Part shown: positions 1-13,530 of the stretch, piece by piece
Position numbering within the stretch: the stretch's first letter is position 1
Layout: each line of letters begins with the position of its first letter
DNA from: Tipula vernalis
Lineage: Eukaryota; Arthropoda; Insecta; Diptera; Tipulidae
Assembly: GCA_958295665.1 (NCBI GenBank)
Contig: OY282560.1
Location: 22,155,653-22,219,652, forward strand
Length of the DNA: 64,000 nt
Reading direction: 5' to 3'
The notes under the pieces: generated by a model
What the model saw: only the letters and a program-made list of their open reading frames with translations
Told to the model about the DNA's origin: nothing
Database searches by the model: none
Made by a program: the position numbers and the translations under genes

Positions 1-1192
1 GGTAAATTTAATTTTTATTTACCGTTTACGAGGCAGTTTCAACAATTTCTTCTTGATTTTTATGAACATCAAAATGTCATTCGTTTCCAAATTAGCTCCC
101 TTTCACAAATAAGGTTCATCTTATTTCAAATCAATTTTAACCTTTTAAAAATAAATTTTTTCTTTTGTCAATCACTTGAATTTGAAGTACAAAACGTATA
201 TATTACAAATAAATCAACCCAGCAAACACTAAAATCGCAGTAGATAATGTTTAGAGAATTTTCTTCTAAATCTAAAACTTCATCAGAACCTAAAGACATT
301 TTTATTTCTATGCAGTCAGATCGCGTGTAATTACTGTGATATTCACCTTCAGCAACCTTCAAGAAATTGTTGGGTTTGTCTTAAAAAATACCTAATAGCG
401 ATAGAAACGATTTCTCCTTTCTCTAAATTTTAGACCACCGCCTTTTCTTAAAACTTTTCTGGAAATGTCCCGTTTTACAAATTTGAACAGGTGGTTTAAT
501 TTAAGCCTAATCTGAGCTGCCATCTATCTAATCTAGATTAGATATAGTTATCGCACGACAGTTATCGCACGACCAACTTATGTTATATTCCATTTTCATT
601 TCCATATTTCCAGGTTGTGTTGAATCTTAGCCAATTTTTTCTGACTAAAGGTAAATTATCGATAGTGTAATTTTCGTAATCAGCTACTAGCATTCAGCCT
701 AAAGTTATGACATTCAAAAGGTTTGTTTTCCTGAATAGAAGACATTGGTCAATAGACGTACCTCGTACTTAGCAAAAATTTCCTTCTAGTACTTCATTCA
801 CTATTAATTGGAAATAATTGTTTTCGAGAGACAAATATTGACATGTTACATCAATACAATCATTCTTTAGACGTAATCCTGCATAGCTCTAAGCGCTGAT
901 TTTATATATAATTTGGATCTTGAACTCAATTTTTTTTCCAGAGGTAGCTACTTATTAACAAATCTCACTCATCATATGTAATCTAGTTCCTCACATAACA
1001 CGACCAAGGCTGATTTTACGACAATTTGATTTTTTTTTCGTTTTATCGGATTTTCCGAAGATTTTTTTGGCTGATGACTATTGACAAAAGTGATACTATC
1101 GCATGCTACAGGGAGTTCATGCACATGTGGCTCATTCTAACTTCTATTTACTTTAGTTCGGTTATTATCAATATTTTATTTTACTTTTTAGT
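1..1192. other. Intergenic; left edge holds a dispersed-repeat fragment
   Basis: No gene seen. Bases 1 to about 120 match, in reverse complement, the stretch 59650-59930. Both contain the peptide pattern DVHKNQEE(I/V)VETA on opposite strands, followed by GGTAAACGG-type sequence. This suggests two copies of one decayed mobile element whose coding family I do not recognise. The remainder is AT-rich with no identifiable structure. Confidence 0.5.
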
Positions 1193-2445
1193 TCCCTGTT
1201 AAAGTTAGCCGCAAGTTTCCAGCCGAAAGTGAAAAGTCGATAATGCAGATTATGTTGTTGACAGTCCAGCTAAAAATAAATCAGCCTCTAGAGTGTTATG
1301 TCTGGAGATGGATTGCATTGATGTGACTTGTCAATAGCTACTGCAGGAAAAAAATTGGGTTCAAGTTTCCCGTGGGAAATCTCGGAAAATTCAAAAAAGT
1401 TTCCAGCCGAAAGTAAGAAATGGATGAATAAAATCAGCCTCTAGACTGTTATGCCTGGAGATGGATTGCATTGATGTGACTTGTCAATAACTATCGCACG
1501 AAAAAAATTAAGTTCAAGTTTCCCGTCTAGAGGCTGATTATATACAAATTTTCAAATAATTTTTCGAAAATCGAATTTCCCACGGGAAACTTGAACTGAA
1601 TTTTTTTCCTGCGATAGCTATTGACAAATCACAACAATACAATCCATCTCCAGACATAACACTCTAGAGGCTGATTTAATACTCATTTTCTAATAATTTA
1701 TGGAAAATCAAATTTTCCGAAATTTCCCACGGGAAATTTGAACTGAATTTTTTTCCTGCGATAGCTATTGACAAGTCACATCAATGCAATCCAACTCCAG
1801 ACATAACACTCTAGAGGCTGATTTTATTCATCCATTTCTTACTTTCGGCTGGAAACTTTTTTGAATTTTCCGAGATTTCCCACGGGAAATTGAACTGAAT
1901 TCTTTTTCTGCGATAGCTATTTACAAATCACATCAATGCAATCCATCTCCAGACATAACACTCTAGAGGCTGATTTTATACAAATTTTCTAATAATTTTT
2001 GGAAAATCGAATTTTCCGAGATTTCCCAGGGGAAACTTGAACAGAATTTTTTCATTCGATAGCTATTGACAAATCACATAAAAATGATTCAACTTCAGAT
2101 ATACAGAGGCTGATTTTATTCCAATTTTGTGGATTCTTTTGATTTTCCGATATTTTCTACGAATAGGTTAAAAAAAGTTTGGCACGTATGAAAAACTATT
2201 TATAAAATTTTTATTTAAATCCATATATCCTATTTACTTTCGGCTGATAACTACAAAATTTTTTATTTTCGGCTGGAATGTTAATATCGTAATCTGCATA
2301 ATCGACCTTTTTACTTTGCTGGGAACTTTCGGCTGCGATTAGACAGTCTGCATTACCATTTTGAGAATTTTGGCTGGACTAACACAATCTGCATTATCGA
2401 CTTTTCGCTTTCGGCTGGCAACTTTCGGCTAACTTTTAACAGTAT
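1193..2445. mobile_element. Foldback-like element, copy 1
   Basis: Begins CCTGTTAAAGTTAGCCG and ends with the inverted form CGGCTAACTTTTAACAG. Inside the ends are short repeats of AGCCGAAAGT...GTCGATAATGCAGATT. The middle carries roughly 147-bp units (CTCTAGAGTGTTATGTCTGG ... TTTCCCGTGGGAAATC), first in one orientation and then the other, so the strand can fold on itself. Flanks CTTTTTAGT (1184-1192) and CTTTTTTTC (2446-2454) are a weak 9-bp target duplication. No transposase, so non-autonomous. Confidence 0.85.
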
Positions 2446-4773
2446 CTTTTTTTCTATTGTTCGTAATACACCCATAATGCGTACCTATACATACCTCGCA
2501 ATGTTTCAGGTTTTAATCATTCCGTGAAGTTAAATACCAATGTACCTCCTACAATCTAATGAGGTCAACGAATTCGACACAGATGGCTCCATGAATGGAT
2601 CAGATGTTGTATTCTAAACGTGGTCTAATACATGCTTTATAAATTGTCAATAACAAAATAATTGGCGGAGGTTCTTGTAAACAAATTAATTTATGCTTGG
2701 CCAGAAGGTACACCAGGGAGAAGAGAAATTCTACCATTCACAAAGTGTTTGGTATTTCCGTTAAAATATAATTAAAAAAATTCCCAATCAATACAGCTAA
2801 TAATTCCTTATGCCAAACCCAGTGAAAAGCTTTGTAAATATCGAGAGGAATGAACACGAGAAGGTCTTTTCTTTACAGCAACTCTTTCTCCTTAGTTTGG
2901 ATTGTTCTTCTCTAGATAATTTGTTATTATCTCCATAGCCTAGTACTATTCAGAATTCGTTACATACCATCTATTACATTGAAGGCGTTGAAGGTCCCAA
3001 GGCAACACTTTTGGTTAGAAGGTGACTCATGTATTTTTTTTTTGGAACCGTTTAAATTTTCCTTGGGTTTGTTGGTCACTGCAAAATAGAATCCATATAT
3101 ATGTTCAAGTTTGAAACATTTTTTCCCTTCAGTTAATAATAGCCATTGCTATTTGCTATCATAACCTCGTTTTCTTGTAATTGAAACTTGTGACTCATAG
3201 CCTGAAATACGATAGATACTCAATTGACATCTAGAGGACATCTAGATGTTAATTGAGAGAGGACATCATCTCTCTCTCTCTCTCGCACATCCAGTAAGAC
3301 CAATTGTTGCTTTTAGCAAAAATGGCGGCATGACCGGTCACAATTTTGAAAATAAGAAACTACATTCTCGATACGTCTAGCAAATATTTTTGAGAATGTG
3401 AAAACTCGTTTTCAGCTAGCAAACTTGCTAATTTGCTTGCAATGTGGTATCGAAAATATAGCGGATAATCTCTATTAGGTGAAATTGGAATGGAGATTAT
3501 TTCACAAAATTTCAAAAATGAATGGAATATTGCAGTGCTATACATAATCTTGATTTCTATAGTAATATATTTGAAAGACTCCCATCCCACACACCAACTA
3601 CATAAAATTACAAATTAAGAGCATTAATAATGTTGTTCGAACATCACAAAAAATCATATTAAACATTCTTTTGGAATAAATAAATTTATTCTGTCTCATA
3701 TAAGCCTAAAACCGAACGCGTAACAACACAAACTATACTCGTACATAACTCAAAATTCCACTCTTTGATTATCCATAAAATACCGAATTATTTCATAACA
3801 CAAATTTTTTTTTTTTAGATAATATTTTTTGAGTTACAACATGTCTATGTTGCCTATGTTGTTCGTATATCTAAATATAATACAGATATAGCTTATATAA
3901 GAATTAGAACAAAACAGCTATAAAAAAAAACTCAAGCGCACCACGCCTTTCGGCATTTCAATTTTAGTTATGTTCAAAAAGCAATTTATGTATAAAGACT
4001 CGTTCGGGGTTATTAAAAAAAAACTTAGTTTTTATGTTTTCTATATAAAATTATTTATTTTATGATTTTCTATGATTTCAATTAATAAATTTGTGTATAC
4101 ATGCGCGTACACAGCAACAACAACAAAAACAACATAGAGCGCGCGAGAGTCATATAAATTGCCTTTGATTGAAATGAATGTAAAAAAAAATCAAAAATTA
4201 TTTTGTATTTAAATCAAATTATAGATTACATAAATCATAATTGTTTTGTGTTTTATTTATAGGTTTAATTGGTTATGTAGCATGGTTATACTGGTTAGGT
4301 TAGGCGTACATCACCACGAGATCATTTCAATTGAAGCGAACGCTAATTAGAAAAGTGTGACATAATAATGGACTTGTTATAAAAGAAATGCAAGTGTATT
4401 TGCATTGAACTTGGGCGTTTGTGTACTTGCCCGTTAAAAATTAAAATCCAAAGATGTATTTTATTCAAAATACAACTTCTAAACCGAAACTCCAAAATGT
4501 ATGCGTTTACAGTTTAATTGAGTACAATGGAATTTCAATTGTAATTTAACGTTAATTAATGGCAAAATATGTCCATATATACACTTTGTTGTCTGTCCTC
4601 CCTCCGCACATTTTATATGTACATCCGTAGTCGCACAATCAAATTTTTATTGTTCAATTTTGTATGTTTGTACATAAACGCAAAACAAAGCTCGTATTTG
4701 AGCGAATTGAATTATTAAACAAAACCAACAAATAACTAAATATAGTAAAATTTAATTTAATGACATAATTTAG
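2446..4773. other. Intergenic, no gene; CT tract and AT-rich island
   Basis: No coding sequence recognised. A short (CT)n tract lies at about 3268-3288. From about 3600 to 4770 the DNA is very AT-rich with homopolymer runs and no recognisable mobile element. It could be regulatory DNA of the en domain; that is inference from position only. Confidence 0.5.
3268..3288. repeat. (CT)n / (GA)n microsatellite
   Basis: A run CTCTCTCTCTCTCTCTC, read GAGAG on the other strand. GAGAG is the core bound by GAGA factor in flies, which often marks Polycomb-response elements, but a simple repeat is an equally good explanation. Confidence 0.6.
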
Positions 4774-5655
4774 ATACTGTTAAAGTTAGCCGAAAGTTGC
4801 CAGCAGAAAGTGAAAAGTCGATAATGCAGATTATGATATAACATTCAAGCCGAAAATAAAAAAATTTGTAGTTATCAGCCGAAAATAAATAGGATACATA
4901 GAAATCTATAAATATAAATTTTTGTAAATAAATTTACGTGTAAAACTTTGCTTCGTAGAAAATATCGGAAAATCAGAAGAATATACAAAATTGGAATAAA
5001 ATCAGCCTCTAGAGTATATATCTAAAGCTGAATCGTTTTTATGTGATTTGTCAATAGCTGTCGAATTAATAAATTCAGTTCAAGTTTCCCGTGGGAAATC
5101 TCGGAAAATTCGATTTTCCAAAAATTATTAGAAAATTTGTATAAAATCAGCTTCTAGAGTGTTATGTCTGGACATGGATTCAATTAATGTGATCACTCAA
5201 TAGCTATCGCAGGAAAAAAATTCAGTTCAAGTTTCCCGTGGGAAATCTCGGAAAATTCAAAAAAGTTTCCAGCCGAAAGTAAGAAATGGATGAATAAAAT
5301 CAGCCTCTAGAGTGTTATGTCTGGAGATAAATTGGATTGATGTGACTTGTCAATAGCTATCGCAGGAAAAAAATTCAGTTTAAGTTTCCCGTGGGAAATC
5401 TCGGAAAATTCGGTTTTCCGATTTCGGAAAATTTTATAATAATTTTTGGAAAATCGAATTTTCCGAGATTTCCCACGGGAAACTTGAACTCAATTTTTTT
5501 CCTGCGATAGCTATTGACAAGTCACATCAATCCAATCTATCTCTAGACATAACACTCTAGAGGCTGATTTATTTTCGGCTGGAATGTCAATAACATAATC
5601 TGCATTATCGACTTTTCACTTTCGGCTGGAAACTTTCGGCTAACTTTAACAGAGT
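4774..5655. mobile_element. Foldback-like element, copy 2
   Basis: Flanked by a perfect 9-bp target duplication ATAATTTAG (4765-4773 and 5656-5664), which fixes the ends as ATACTGTTAAAG and CTTTAACAGAGT. Same terminal AGCCGAAAGT/GATAATGCAGATT repeats and same internal 147-bp-type units as copy 1, switching orientation near 5440. Non-coding. This copy gives the clearest boundaries for the family. Confidence 0.92.
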
Positions 5656-8600
5656 ATAATTTAGTACTTTTAACAATCTGTAAGATATTTAGGAAAATTC
5701 ATTAATTTTAAAATTTATATTTTTTCCTAACTTACCATTACGTACCATGTGATAAGAATCCATACCACAAAATTAGATTAGAACTAATGCCAAAGCCAAA
5801 CTGGATTCGATACTTCAAAAGTCTATTCTAAAATTCTATAGTTTGACGTTCGAAAGTCCGACCGTACATTGGAAACAAAAGACGCTAGACTTTTGGGCAC
5901 GTTTTTAAAGAAGTGCCTTACAACATAAATGATCCACAATGTTCTTCATTTTTTTAATTTACATAGCAAATCATCAGCATTATACCTTAAATATATTCCT
6001 TCAGGTGACCTTGAGAGGTATTGGAAAATACATATTCAGACATAAAACGTCCTACTATTTATGAAACCAGTGTCAAAAATATTGGTTTCCCTTTTTAAAA
6101 AATGGCCATAACCTTCAAATGACCTTAAAGGTCCTAAAGGTCAATGACATGAGTACAGATAAACGACGCGCATTGCCCTTGCCAAATTTTGTCCAATGCA
6201 TTTTTCTTTATAGCTGGCGTATTTTAGTTTTGATTGAAATTCGATACAGTAACATTCAAGAGATTAAAATTTGATGAAGTGTAATTAGATAGGCTAGAAT
6301 TCGGTATATTTGAGTACCATAGAATTCTGTGAGTTTTCCGGGAGATTTTTTCTATTATATGAATGTTTATTATATTGTTTTGTTAATCACATCGCTTGGC
6401 TTACCGATATATAAGGTTAATCTATTTTTTACTGTAACGAACAAAATTCTGTCTATCCGCAAGTATCATAATCACCTGAATTGGGTAAATGTCAGCTCAT
6501 AGGTATTTTCGAGATTATTCGATTTTGCATCATACAATTTCTTACAAATTTCCTATATTTTATGAGATTTTTCGATGTTTCAAGATTTTCGATATTATTC
6601 GAGTTTAGTTTGGATTGAATAAAGCATATTGATGAGTAAGATGCTTGAAATTCGAGAAATTCAGATTTTGGGGTATCTCGGTTTGTTTATTGTTAAGTTG
6701 CTGGTGGCATCTATTTATTCGAAATTATCAACATTATTCAATATTTTCGAGATTATTCGAATTTCCCACTTATATTTTCTAAATTGCACGATGTTACAGA
6801 ATTAACGGCATATCAATATTTCTTGAGAACTTTCATGAATTTTCCGAAATCGTGCGAGATTCTCGAAATTCGATGTTTTTAGATAATATATAGATTATCC
6901 AATAGAATTAGTTGCTTGGTATCGAAGTTATTCATTCAAAATTATTGACCTCTTCTTCAATATGTTCGAGAATATTCGAGGGTTTGAGACGCCTGACGGA
7001 TATTTTTCAGGTTACCCGATATTCTGAGAGAGAGTTTGTCTGAATTAGTGGTTTATCGAGGATTTTAGTTTTGAGATATTCGAGATTTTAAACACATGTG
7101 TTAAATTGGACAAATAAATTGAATTTTCCGAGAATATTTCAGATTTTGCGAGATCCTCGAAATAATTTTGCAATAATTCATGTATTGCGAATTTGAAAGA
7201 TATTGGGTTGCCTATAGGCACTCGTTGATTTTACTCATATGATGTTACATAATATCCAAAATTGTTGAAAATATCGCATGACTCTGCGAGCCACAATTTT
7301 ATTGAAAATTTTCCAGATTGTCTTAGACTTTTTGATATTATTCAAAATTTATCGAAGTTTTACTTTATGTTGAGTTAGATCATGATTTGTAAGATGGTGA
7401 ATTCACAGTATTCCTGACTTTTATCAGTATGTATAAATACTTATAAGTACATAAAATGCCTTTTATTCAATTGCTGATGGATCTTCAAAAAAAAACTAAT
7501 TGAGAATTTAGTCAGCTTTCTTTAAATAGTGTGACATAGTTTTAAAACTGTGCTCTCCAAGTTGATTGATTCCGCTCCAAAAAAGCTCAAAAGCAAAGTT
7601 GTCGGAACAAAAATCTAAAAAGACACGAAAGATAGCAAAAAAAACCTAAATATTATCACATTATAGCATCGAAAGCCGCAGTAGTAAACACGTAATCATC
7701 AGAGCCGTCGCCAGACCAGTTCATTATGATCGGGTATCAAAATTACAATTTTCCTTTTCCGGAATTGATAGACAAGCCAACTTGCTCTGAGAGTTTTTCA
7801 CTATTATGTTGAAAATGGATTTTGTCAAATCAGGATGTAGTTTGTCAAAATCGAATTCATCGATAAATATCTCCCGGTTGTTCGTCACAAATATCCGAAA
7901 TATCTAGCTAAACTAAACGTAAAAAACATAAATAAAGATAATATCTGCAACTCCACCAGCAAGGATGCAGGTTTATTTGTAAGCAACTGATTTGTTTCCT
8001 CATAAATTTCCAAATTTGTATGAAGGCACGGGTTTGCCTTTCTCACTGATTAGTTTCCTCAACCTGTTTAAGGTAGATGGTTGAATTTTATCATCCATCT
8101 TCTGTCCACTGAGCTTTGAGGCCTGGTTATTCCTAGGCTACCATGGGAGAATCCTTTTGGGTCCTCTCAATTTTTCTCTTTTGCTGCTTCTTGGATAGGA
8201 TATTCACTCCGTGACCGGGCCTCCTCTCTTGCAGCTGGATTTGCACTATACAGTATACGCCGGCTTTTTATAGGATGGATCTAAACAAGACCACACCGGA
8301 CTTAAAATTTTAACAAAAGGAATACTAAAATAGTTAAAGCCATTTTGAAGCTAAGAATTTCGGATTTTAAGAGTTTGAAATTGAAAAAGCTTCTGTTCAC
8401 AAAAAATTGCAATTAAATCCATGTTTCGAAAAATCTTAGTATAAATGAGATATTTAAAAAAAAATTGGAGTACTAAAGTCACTTTATTCTCAGGTGCTTC
8501 GGCGTTATCATGAAGGCGAGGTTTACATTTGGTCGATATAGGACAATTCATACTGCTGCTTGATTTAAATGTACCTATACATATTGTTTGTAATGATCAC

Positions 8601-9736
8601 TCAGTTTGTTTTAAACACTAATTATTAGCTAAAAAATAATCGAAAAATAAATTTACTTTTGCTTGTACCGAATATTGGCCTAACCGGCCTATTTTCAAAA
8701 ACCAAACATACTCGTAAAAGGATGCGATGAGTCTCTTAGACTCAATAAATAATTCCAATATATCTAAATGAAGTAAATCACATCGTAATTGATCTTTTTG
8801 AACTTGGTATGGGAAAAGTCGAGCAATTTAGTCCTTTTACTGATTATACTTTTATATTCCAACAATGCAAATGAAAATTGAAATCAGTGAATTTATAAAA
8901 TATTTGGTGTAGTGTAACAATTTTTTCTAACGTGTAGTGTACAATTTTTTGCTTTTCTCACCATTAGAAAACAAAATCAAAGGATTCCAATATTTGCTAT
9001 TTGACGATTCAGAAGAATACTCAGTCAACAGTAGAGTCAAGAAATGTGCATACATTCGATCTAAACTTGATAAAATATGGAATGTTATTTAGTAATTTTG
9101 CGACAGTTCAGTATCCAGTCTATTGAATTCCTGAGGAATCCTTTATTTTGGAAATAAACGGTCTCAAAGATATGGGAAAGAAAAGTTGTGTAATCCATAC
9201 AACAATAGTCATTACATCGTCACATTCGCGTAGTTTTTGTGTAGTTTGCTGAATATAAGATTTCACATGTTTTTGTAGATTTATAGTTTCCGGTTTCCAA
9301 AATTGAATCTTCCTCAAGAACAAAATTGAGCGGTAATTCTATATCGTCGATGCACCACGACCCTAATATAAATTATGGAAATCACAATAAATTAAGAATT
9401 ATTTTGATTGATACTCTGCATTATCCACAACACGTATTTTCTTCAAACAAAGAAACATAGCCAATGACCTCTAGCGTTACTTTATAAAATATAGATCAGC
9501 AAATAGCAGCAGTATGGCTATGCTTTCGCAGATTTGCCTCGCTCGATATTAGCTCCTAGATTCCTACTTTTTTATTGAATTCCCATTTTCCAGAATTTAT
9601 TATAAGTTAATTGTATATTTCAATTTTGGCCATTACACAAGTTTTTTCAAATTTTCCAGAATATATTAAATAAAATAGACATTTTTGAAACAGTGGCAAT
9701 CCTGCGAAACGTGTTCCTTTAGAACAGGAAAAAATT
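5656..9736. other. Intergenic, no gene; two patches of old repeat
   Basis: 6300-7400 is full of TTCGAGATT/ATTATTCGAG motifs and shares phrases (such as TTTAGTTTG and AAGTTGCT) with 60000-61800, so the two are probably copies of one dispersed repeat. 8020-8300 is noticeably richer in G+C than its surroundings (GGCCTGGTTATTCCTAGG, CCGTGACCGGGCC) and is probably an inserted fragment, but I cannot name it. The rest shows nothing recognisable. Confidence 0.4.
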
Positions 9737-10694
9737 TTACTGTTAAAGTTAGCCGAAAGTTGCCAGCCGATGTAGATTGTGTTAGTCCAGCCGAAAGTAA
9801 AAAAAAAAATGGTAATGCAGATTGTTTAATCCTATCCGAAAGTAAAAAGTCGATAATGCAGATTATGATATAACATTCAAGCTGAAAATAAAAAATTTAG
9901 TAATTATCAGCCGAAAGTAAATAGGATACATAGATTTAAATATAAATTTTTATAAATAAATTTACGTGTAAAACTTTGCTTCTTAGAAAATATCGGAAAA
10001 TCAGAAGAATATACAAAATTGAAATAAAATCAGCCTCTAGAGTATATGTACATATATCTGAAGCTGAATCGTTTTTATGTGATTTGCCAATAGCTGTCGA
10101 ATTAATAAATTCTGTTCAAATTTCCCGTGGGAAATCTCGGAAAATTCAAAAAAGTTTCCAGCCGAAAGTAAGAAAGGGATGAATAAAATCAGCCTCTAGG
10201 TTGTTATGTCTGAAGATAGATTGGATTGATGTGACTTGTCAATAGCTATAGCAAAAAAAAAATTCAGTTCAAGTTTCCCGTGAGAAATCTCGGAAAATTC
10301 AAAAAACTTTCCAGCCGAAAGTAAGAAATGGATGAATCATAAAAGCCTCTAGAGTGTTATGTCTGGAGATGGCTTAAATTGATGTGACTTGTCAATAATC
10401 GCAGGAAAAAAATTCAGTTCTAGTTTACCGTGGGAAATCTCGCAAAATTCGATTTTCCAAAAATTATTAGAAAATTTTCCGAAATCGGAAAATCGATTTT
10501 TTCGAGATTTCCCACTTGAAACTTGGACTGAATTTTTTTCCTGCGATAGCTATTGACAAGTCAGATCAATACAATCCGTCTCCAGATATAACACTCTAGA
10601 GGCTGATTTATTTTCGGCTGGAATGTCAATAACATAATCTGCATTATCGACTTTTCACTTTCGGCTGGAATCTTTCGGCTAGCTTTAACAGGGT
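9737..10694. mobile_element. Foldback-like element, copy 3
   Basis: Starts TACTGTTAAAGTTAGCCG and ends CTAGCTTTAACAGGGT. Flanks AAAAAATT (9729-9736) and AAAAAATT (10695-10702) form an 8- to 9-bp target duplication. The left end carries three AGCCGAAAGT repeats with GATAATGCAGATT; internal units repeat CCTCTAGAGTGTTATGTCTG and invert near 10490. Short open frames across it are incidental. Confidence 0.9.
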
Positions 10695-11910
10695 AAAAAA
10701 TTGGACCAAACCGAAATATAAGCTTATGTAAGTGCTACATTTCTACACCATTAATATTATAAAGGAGTTAAGGCAACAACTTATAGAAGGGTAAGTGTAT
10801 ATTTTGGGTAAGTGTATTATTGGGTCTGTGTATATTTTGACCAACCAATTCCAGTATTAAATTTTGTAGAATTTTTTTGTGATTTTATTATGCCGTGATT
10901 ATATTTAGCATTAAACAAATAAAGAGGGCATCAGCTGAGTAACTGTCAAGTTAAATTTTATTTTTATTATTTTGGTTTTCATTTTTCTTTAAAAATTACT
11001 TATGAGTCCGAGAGACTTATCGCATGTCAATTTGTCAAATAAACTTGAATGAATTTTGTCATTTAAAGTAGCTGACAGGATAGCATTTATAAGCCAAACC
11101 TCTCCTCGTGTATTTAAAAAATAAAATCAAAATATTTTTAAATCGGAAAATTGTTAGAACAGTATAGACTGCCAAGCTGATTTACTATGAGGTTTTACTT
11201 GTGCGAGATACTATATGGCTTATTGAATCAATTTAGTACTTGTCAACCAACTCTGTACCTTAATTTGGTGGACTTATTTGTGATAAATGCCAGCCTTCTT
11301 GGAATATAGCAGCAGAGTCATGTATTCAAACTTTATTAGACTTTCTAGTTATGAAATGAATTTAAGTCGAACTGAATTAATATCCGAAAATGGATACAAC
11401 ATCAGAATATCAACATCACTACTAGGTAGTATGTACTATTCAGTATTTATAGGTTCTGTGGGATATATATCCTTATACAAAAAATTGTAAATCAAACTGA
11501 AGCTATATTCTGAAATGTTACTGTTGGGACACAATCTAAATTATGTGCTATGACTAGCAAGATTGCGTTAAATCTCCCAAGATGATTGACGTGAGCTGTA
11601 TCTTTGTGGATTTCTTAAAATAAAACTACAAGAAAAGCTGTACTGAGTTGAAAATTATGTTCGAACGTTTAATATGATGTATTCATCACAGATGTCGCAT
11701 CGATGTTGATAATTTTCGACACTGCATGCACTGCAAATTAAACATTATAATTCGAAAGCGCTGTGTATTTTATGTCTTCAGCATTGACATTATTTCGGTA
11801 CCGAACAGTCACACTTTACCGCATCGTGGTTAGATGAATTGCTATAGAATATAATTATGGGAAATCTGGAGGTTTTTGGTTATAAACTTAAAAATTACAT
11901 ACCCACGTAC
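10695..11910. other. Intergenic, nothing recognised
   Basis: AT-rich single-copy-looking DNA. A 67-codon open frame at 11287-11490 has no recognisable motif and unremarkable composition; I do not call it a gene. Confidence 0.4.
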
Positions 11911-12440
11911 AAGTCTGTGAAGTTAGCCCGAAATTCAGCCCGAAATAATTTGGTTCATTTCTTAACTAAAGTGTAGCTTCCCAGAAAATGGTTGGTTTTT
12001 GATTTTTGTCTTATTTTTCTTAGTGTAACGTATTATGATATCGCTTTAAATTCTACTCCGCCATTACCAGCACAAAAGTCTTATAGTGACCGAACTAAAA
12101 ATCTTTCGGATTGAGACTATAAGGTTTTGAGATTGGCAGAATAACACCTTACTTCTGACAAAAAATAATCGAAATCATTCCGTAGCAACTTCCCGAAAAT
12201 CGAAAATGGGCTGGGAATACGCTACGGTTTTAACATTTTATTTCACTCATTCTGCTGTATTGACCAAACTAAAAGACTCTCGGATTAAGGCTATAGGGTT
12301 TTGAGATTGGCATACTGAAATTTTTCTCGGGATGATACTACATTTTATACAATATCTACACTTTTTCTGGATAACTATAATTTAGGTAAGAAACAAACCA
12401 CATTTTTCGGGTTGAGATTTCGGGCTAAATTCAACGACTT
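11911..12440. mobile_element. 530-bp inverted-repeat (MITE-like) element with perfect 9-bp target duplication
   Basis: Flanked by CCCACGTAC at 11902-11910 and 12441-12449. Ends are inverted: left AAGTCTGTGAAGTTAGCCCG, right (reversed) AAGTCGTTGAATTTAGCCCG, each followed by a second (A)CCCGAAA. Inside, a segment around 12090-12150 recurs about 170 bp later (TTTTGAGATTGGCA at both). The terminal sequence is clearly related to the ends of the 6-kb unit at 41159-47160. No coding capacity. Confidence 0.88.
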
Positions 12441-12449
12441 CCCACGTAC

Positions 12450-13200
12450 CGATGTATTTATCTTTACACTTTAATGTGTATACCTAGCTATTTGTTTTGT
12501 TAAATTTAAATCACCACACCTAATAACCAACACCAATTACTGTATTTCCCCTTAAAAAAAACTCATTGACTTTGTAGTTGTAATTGAATGATTTGTAATT
12601 TTAAATAACAACAAAACCAAAACCATCTTAAGAATTTTTTTTTTGTTATTTGTTATTAACAAATTACTTACCAATTTAATAAAAGCGAAGATACGAGTTG
12701 TATCATAAGTACACAATATGGAATATGGTTTGAATCCATTTTTATAAAATACTTATGAACGACGAGAATATATGAGAATTATGTTTAATAAGAATAAATA
12801 TAAAATGTGTAAAATCTATATAAACAATTTTTTTGTTTTGTTTTATATAACGTAATAACATAATTTAATAAATAAGGAATATAAAAAAAAAAAAATTTTC
12901 TCATGATCTTAATCTTTTCATTTTTATATAATATAAAGAACAATAATATTTTTGTTTTGTTGCAAAAAAATATCAGTATAAATAAAAACATTTATTTAAT
13001 AATAAATAATATTTTTTTTTTTTGTTTTTTTGTTGTTAAATAATATTGAGTGATTTATGATCACACCCAATTATGAAAAGGTTCAGAGATTTTTATTTTT
13101 GTTTTGTTCATAAATATTTTTGCTTTTTGTTTATGAGCTTTATTTATGTGATATAAATAACTATTTGTTGTTATGATTATTTAAATTTTTTTTTTTTGTA
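12450..13200. other. AT-rich island, no gene
   Basis: Long A and T runs, no recognisable element and no motif-bearing frame. Candidate non-coding regulatory or low-complexity DNA. Confidence 0.45.
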
Positions 13201-13530
13201 TTTGGATTAGTGTGTTGCCCAATTTATATAGTTTTGTGCAAATTAATTGGGTAAGCCAATCGTAAGCTCCTTTTGCCTGGACTATTTGGATAACTAATGT
13301 CGTATAAACGTATAAAATGCCACCAATGCTTCTTCAATTCAAACATTACTATGATGTTCTAAATGTAAGCCAATTAATCTTAACAATGCTTCACATTGAT
13401 TTATATTATTATATTTATTATATTAAATTTGAGCAAAATTACAGATGTACTAAATTTCCCCTTTAAAAAAACTATAAATGAAATTGCATTTTGCAATTTC
13501 GGGGCTTAATTTTTGTGATATTATAAATGG

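Noticed and set aside
9685..10182. Open frames of 62-68 codons in foldback copy 3, with a similar one at 44599-44781
   Set aside because: They read through the terminal and internal repeats of the foldback element and recur only because the repeat recurs; no protein motif.
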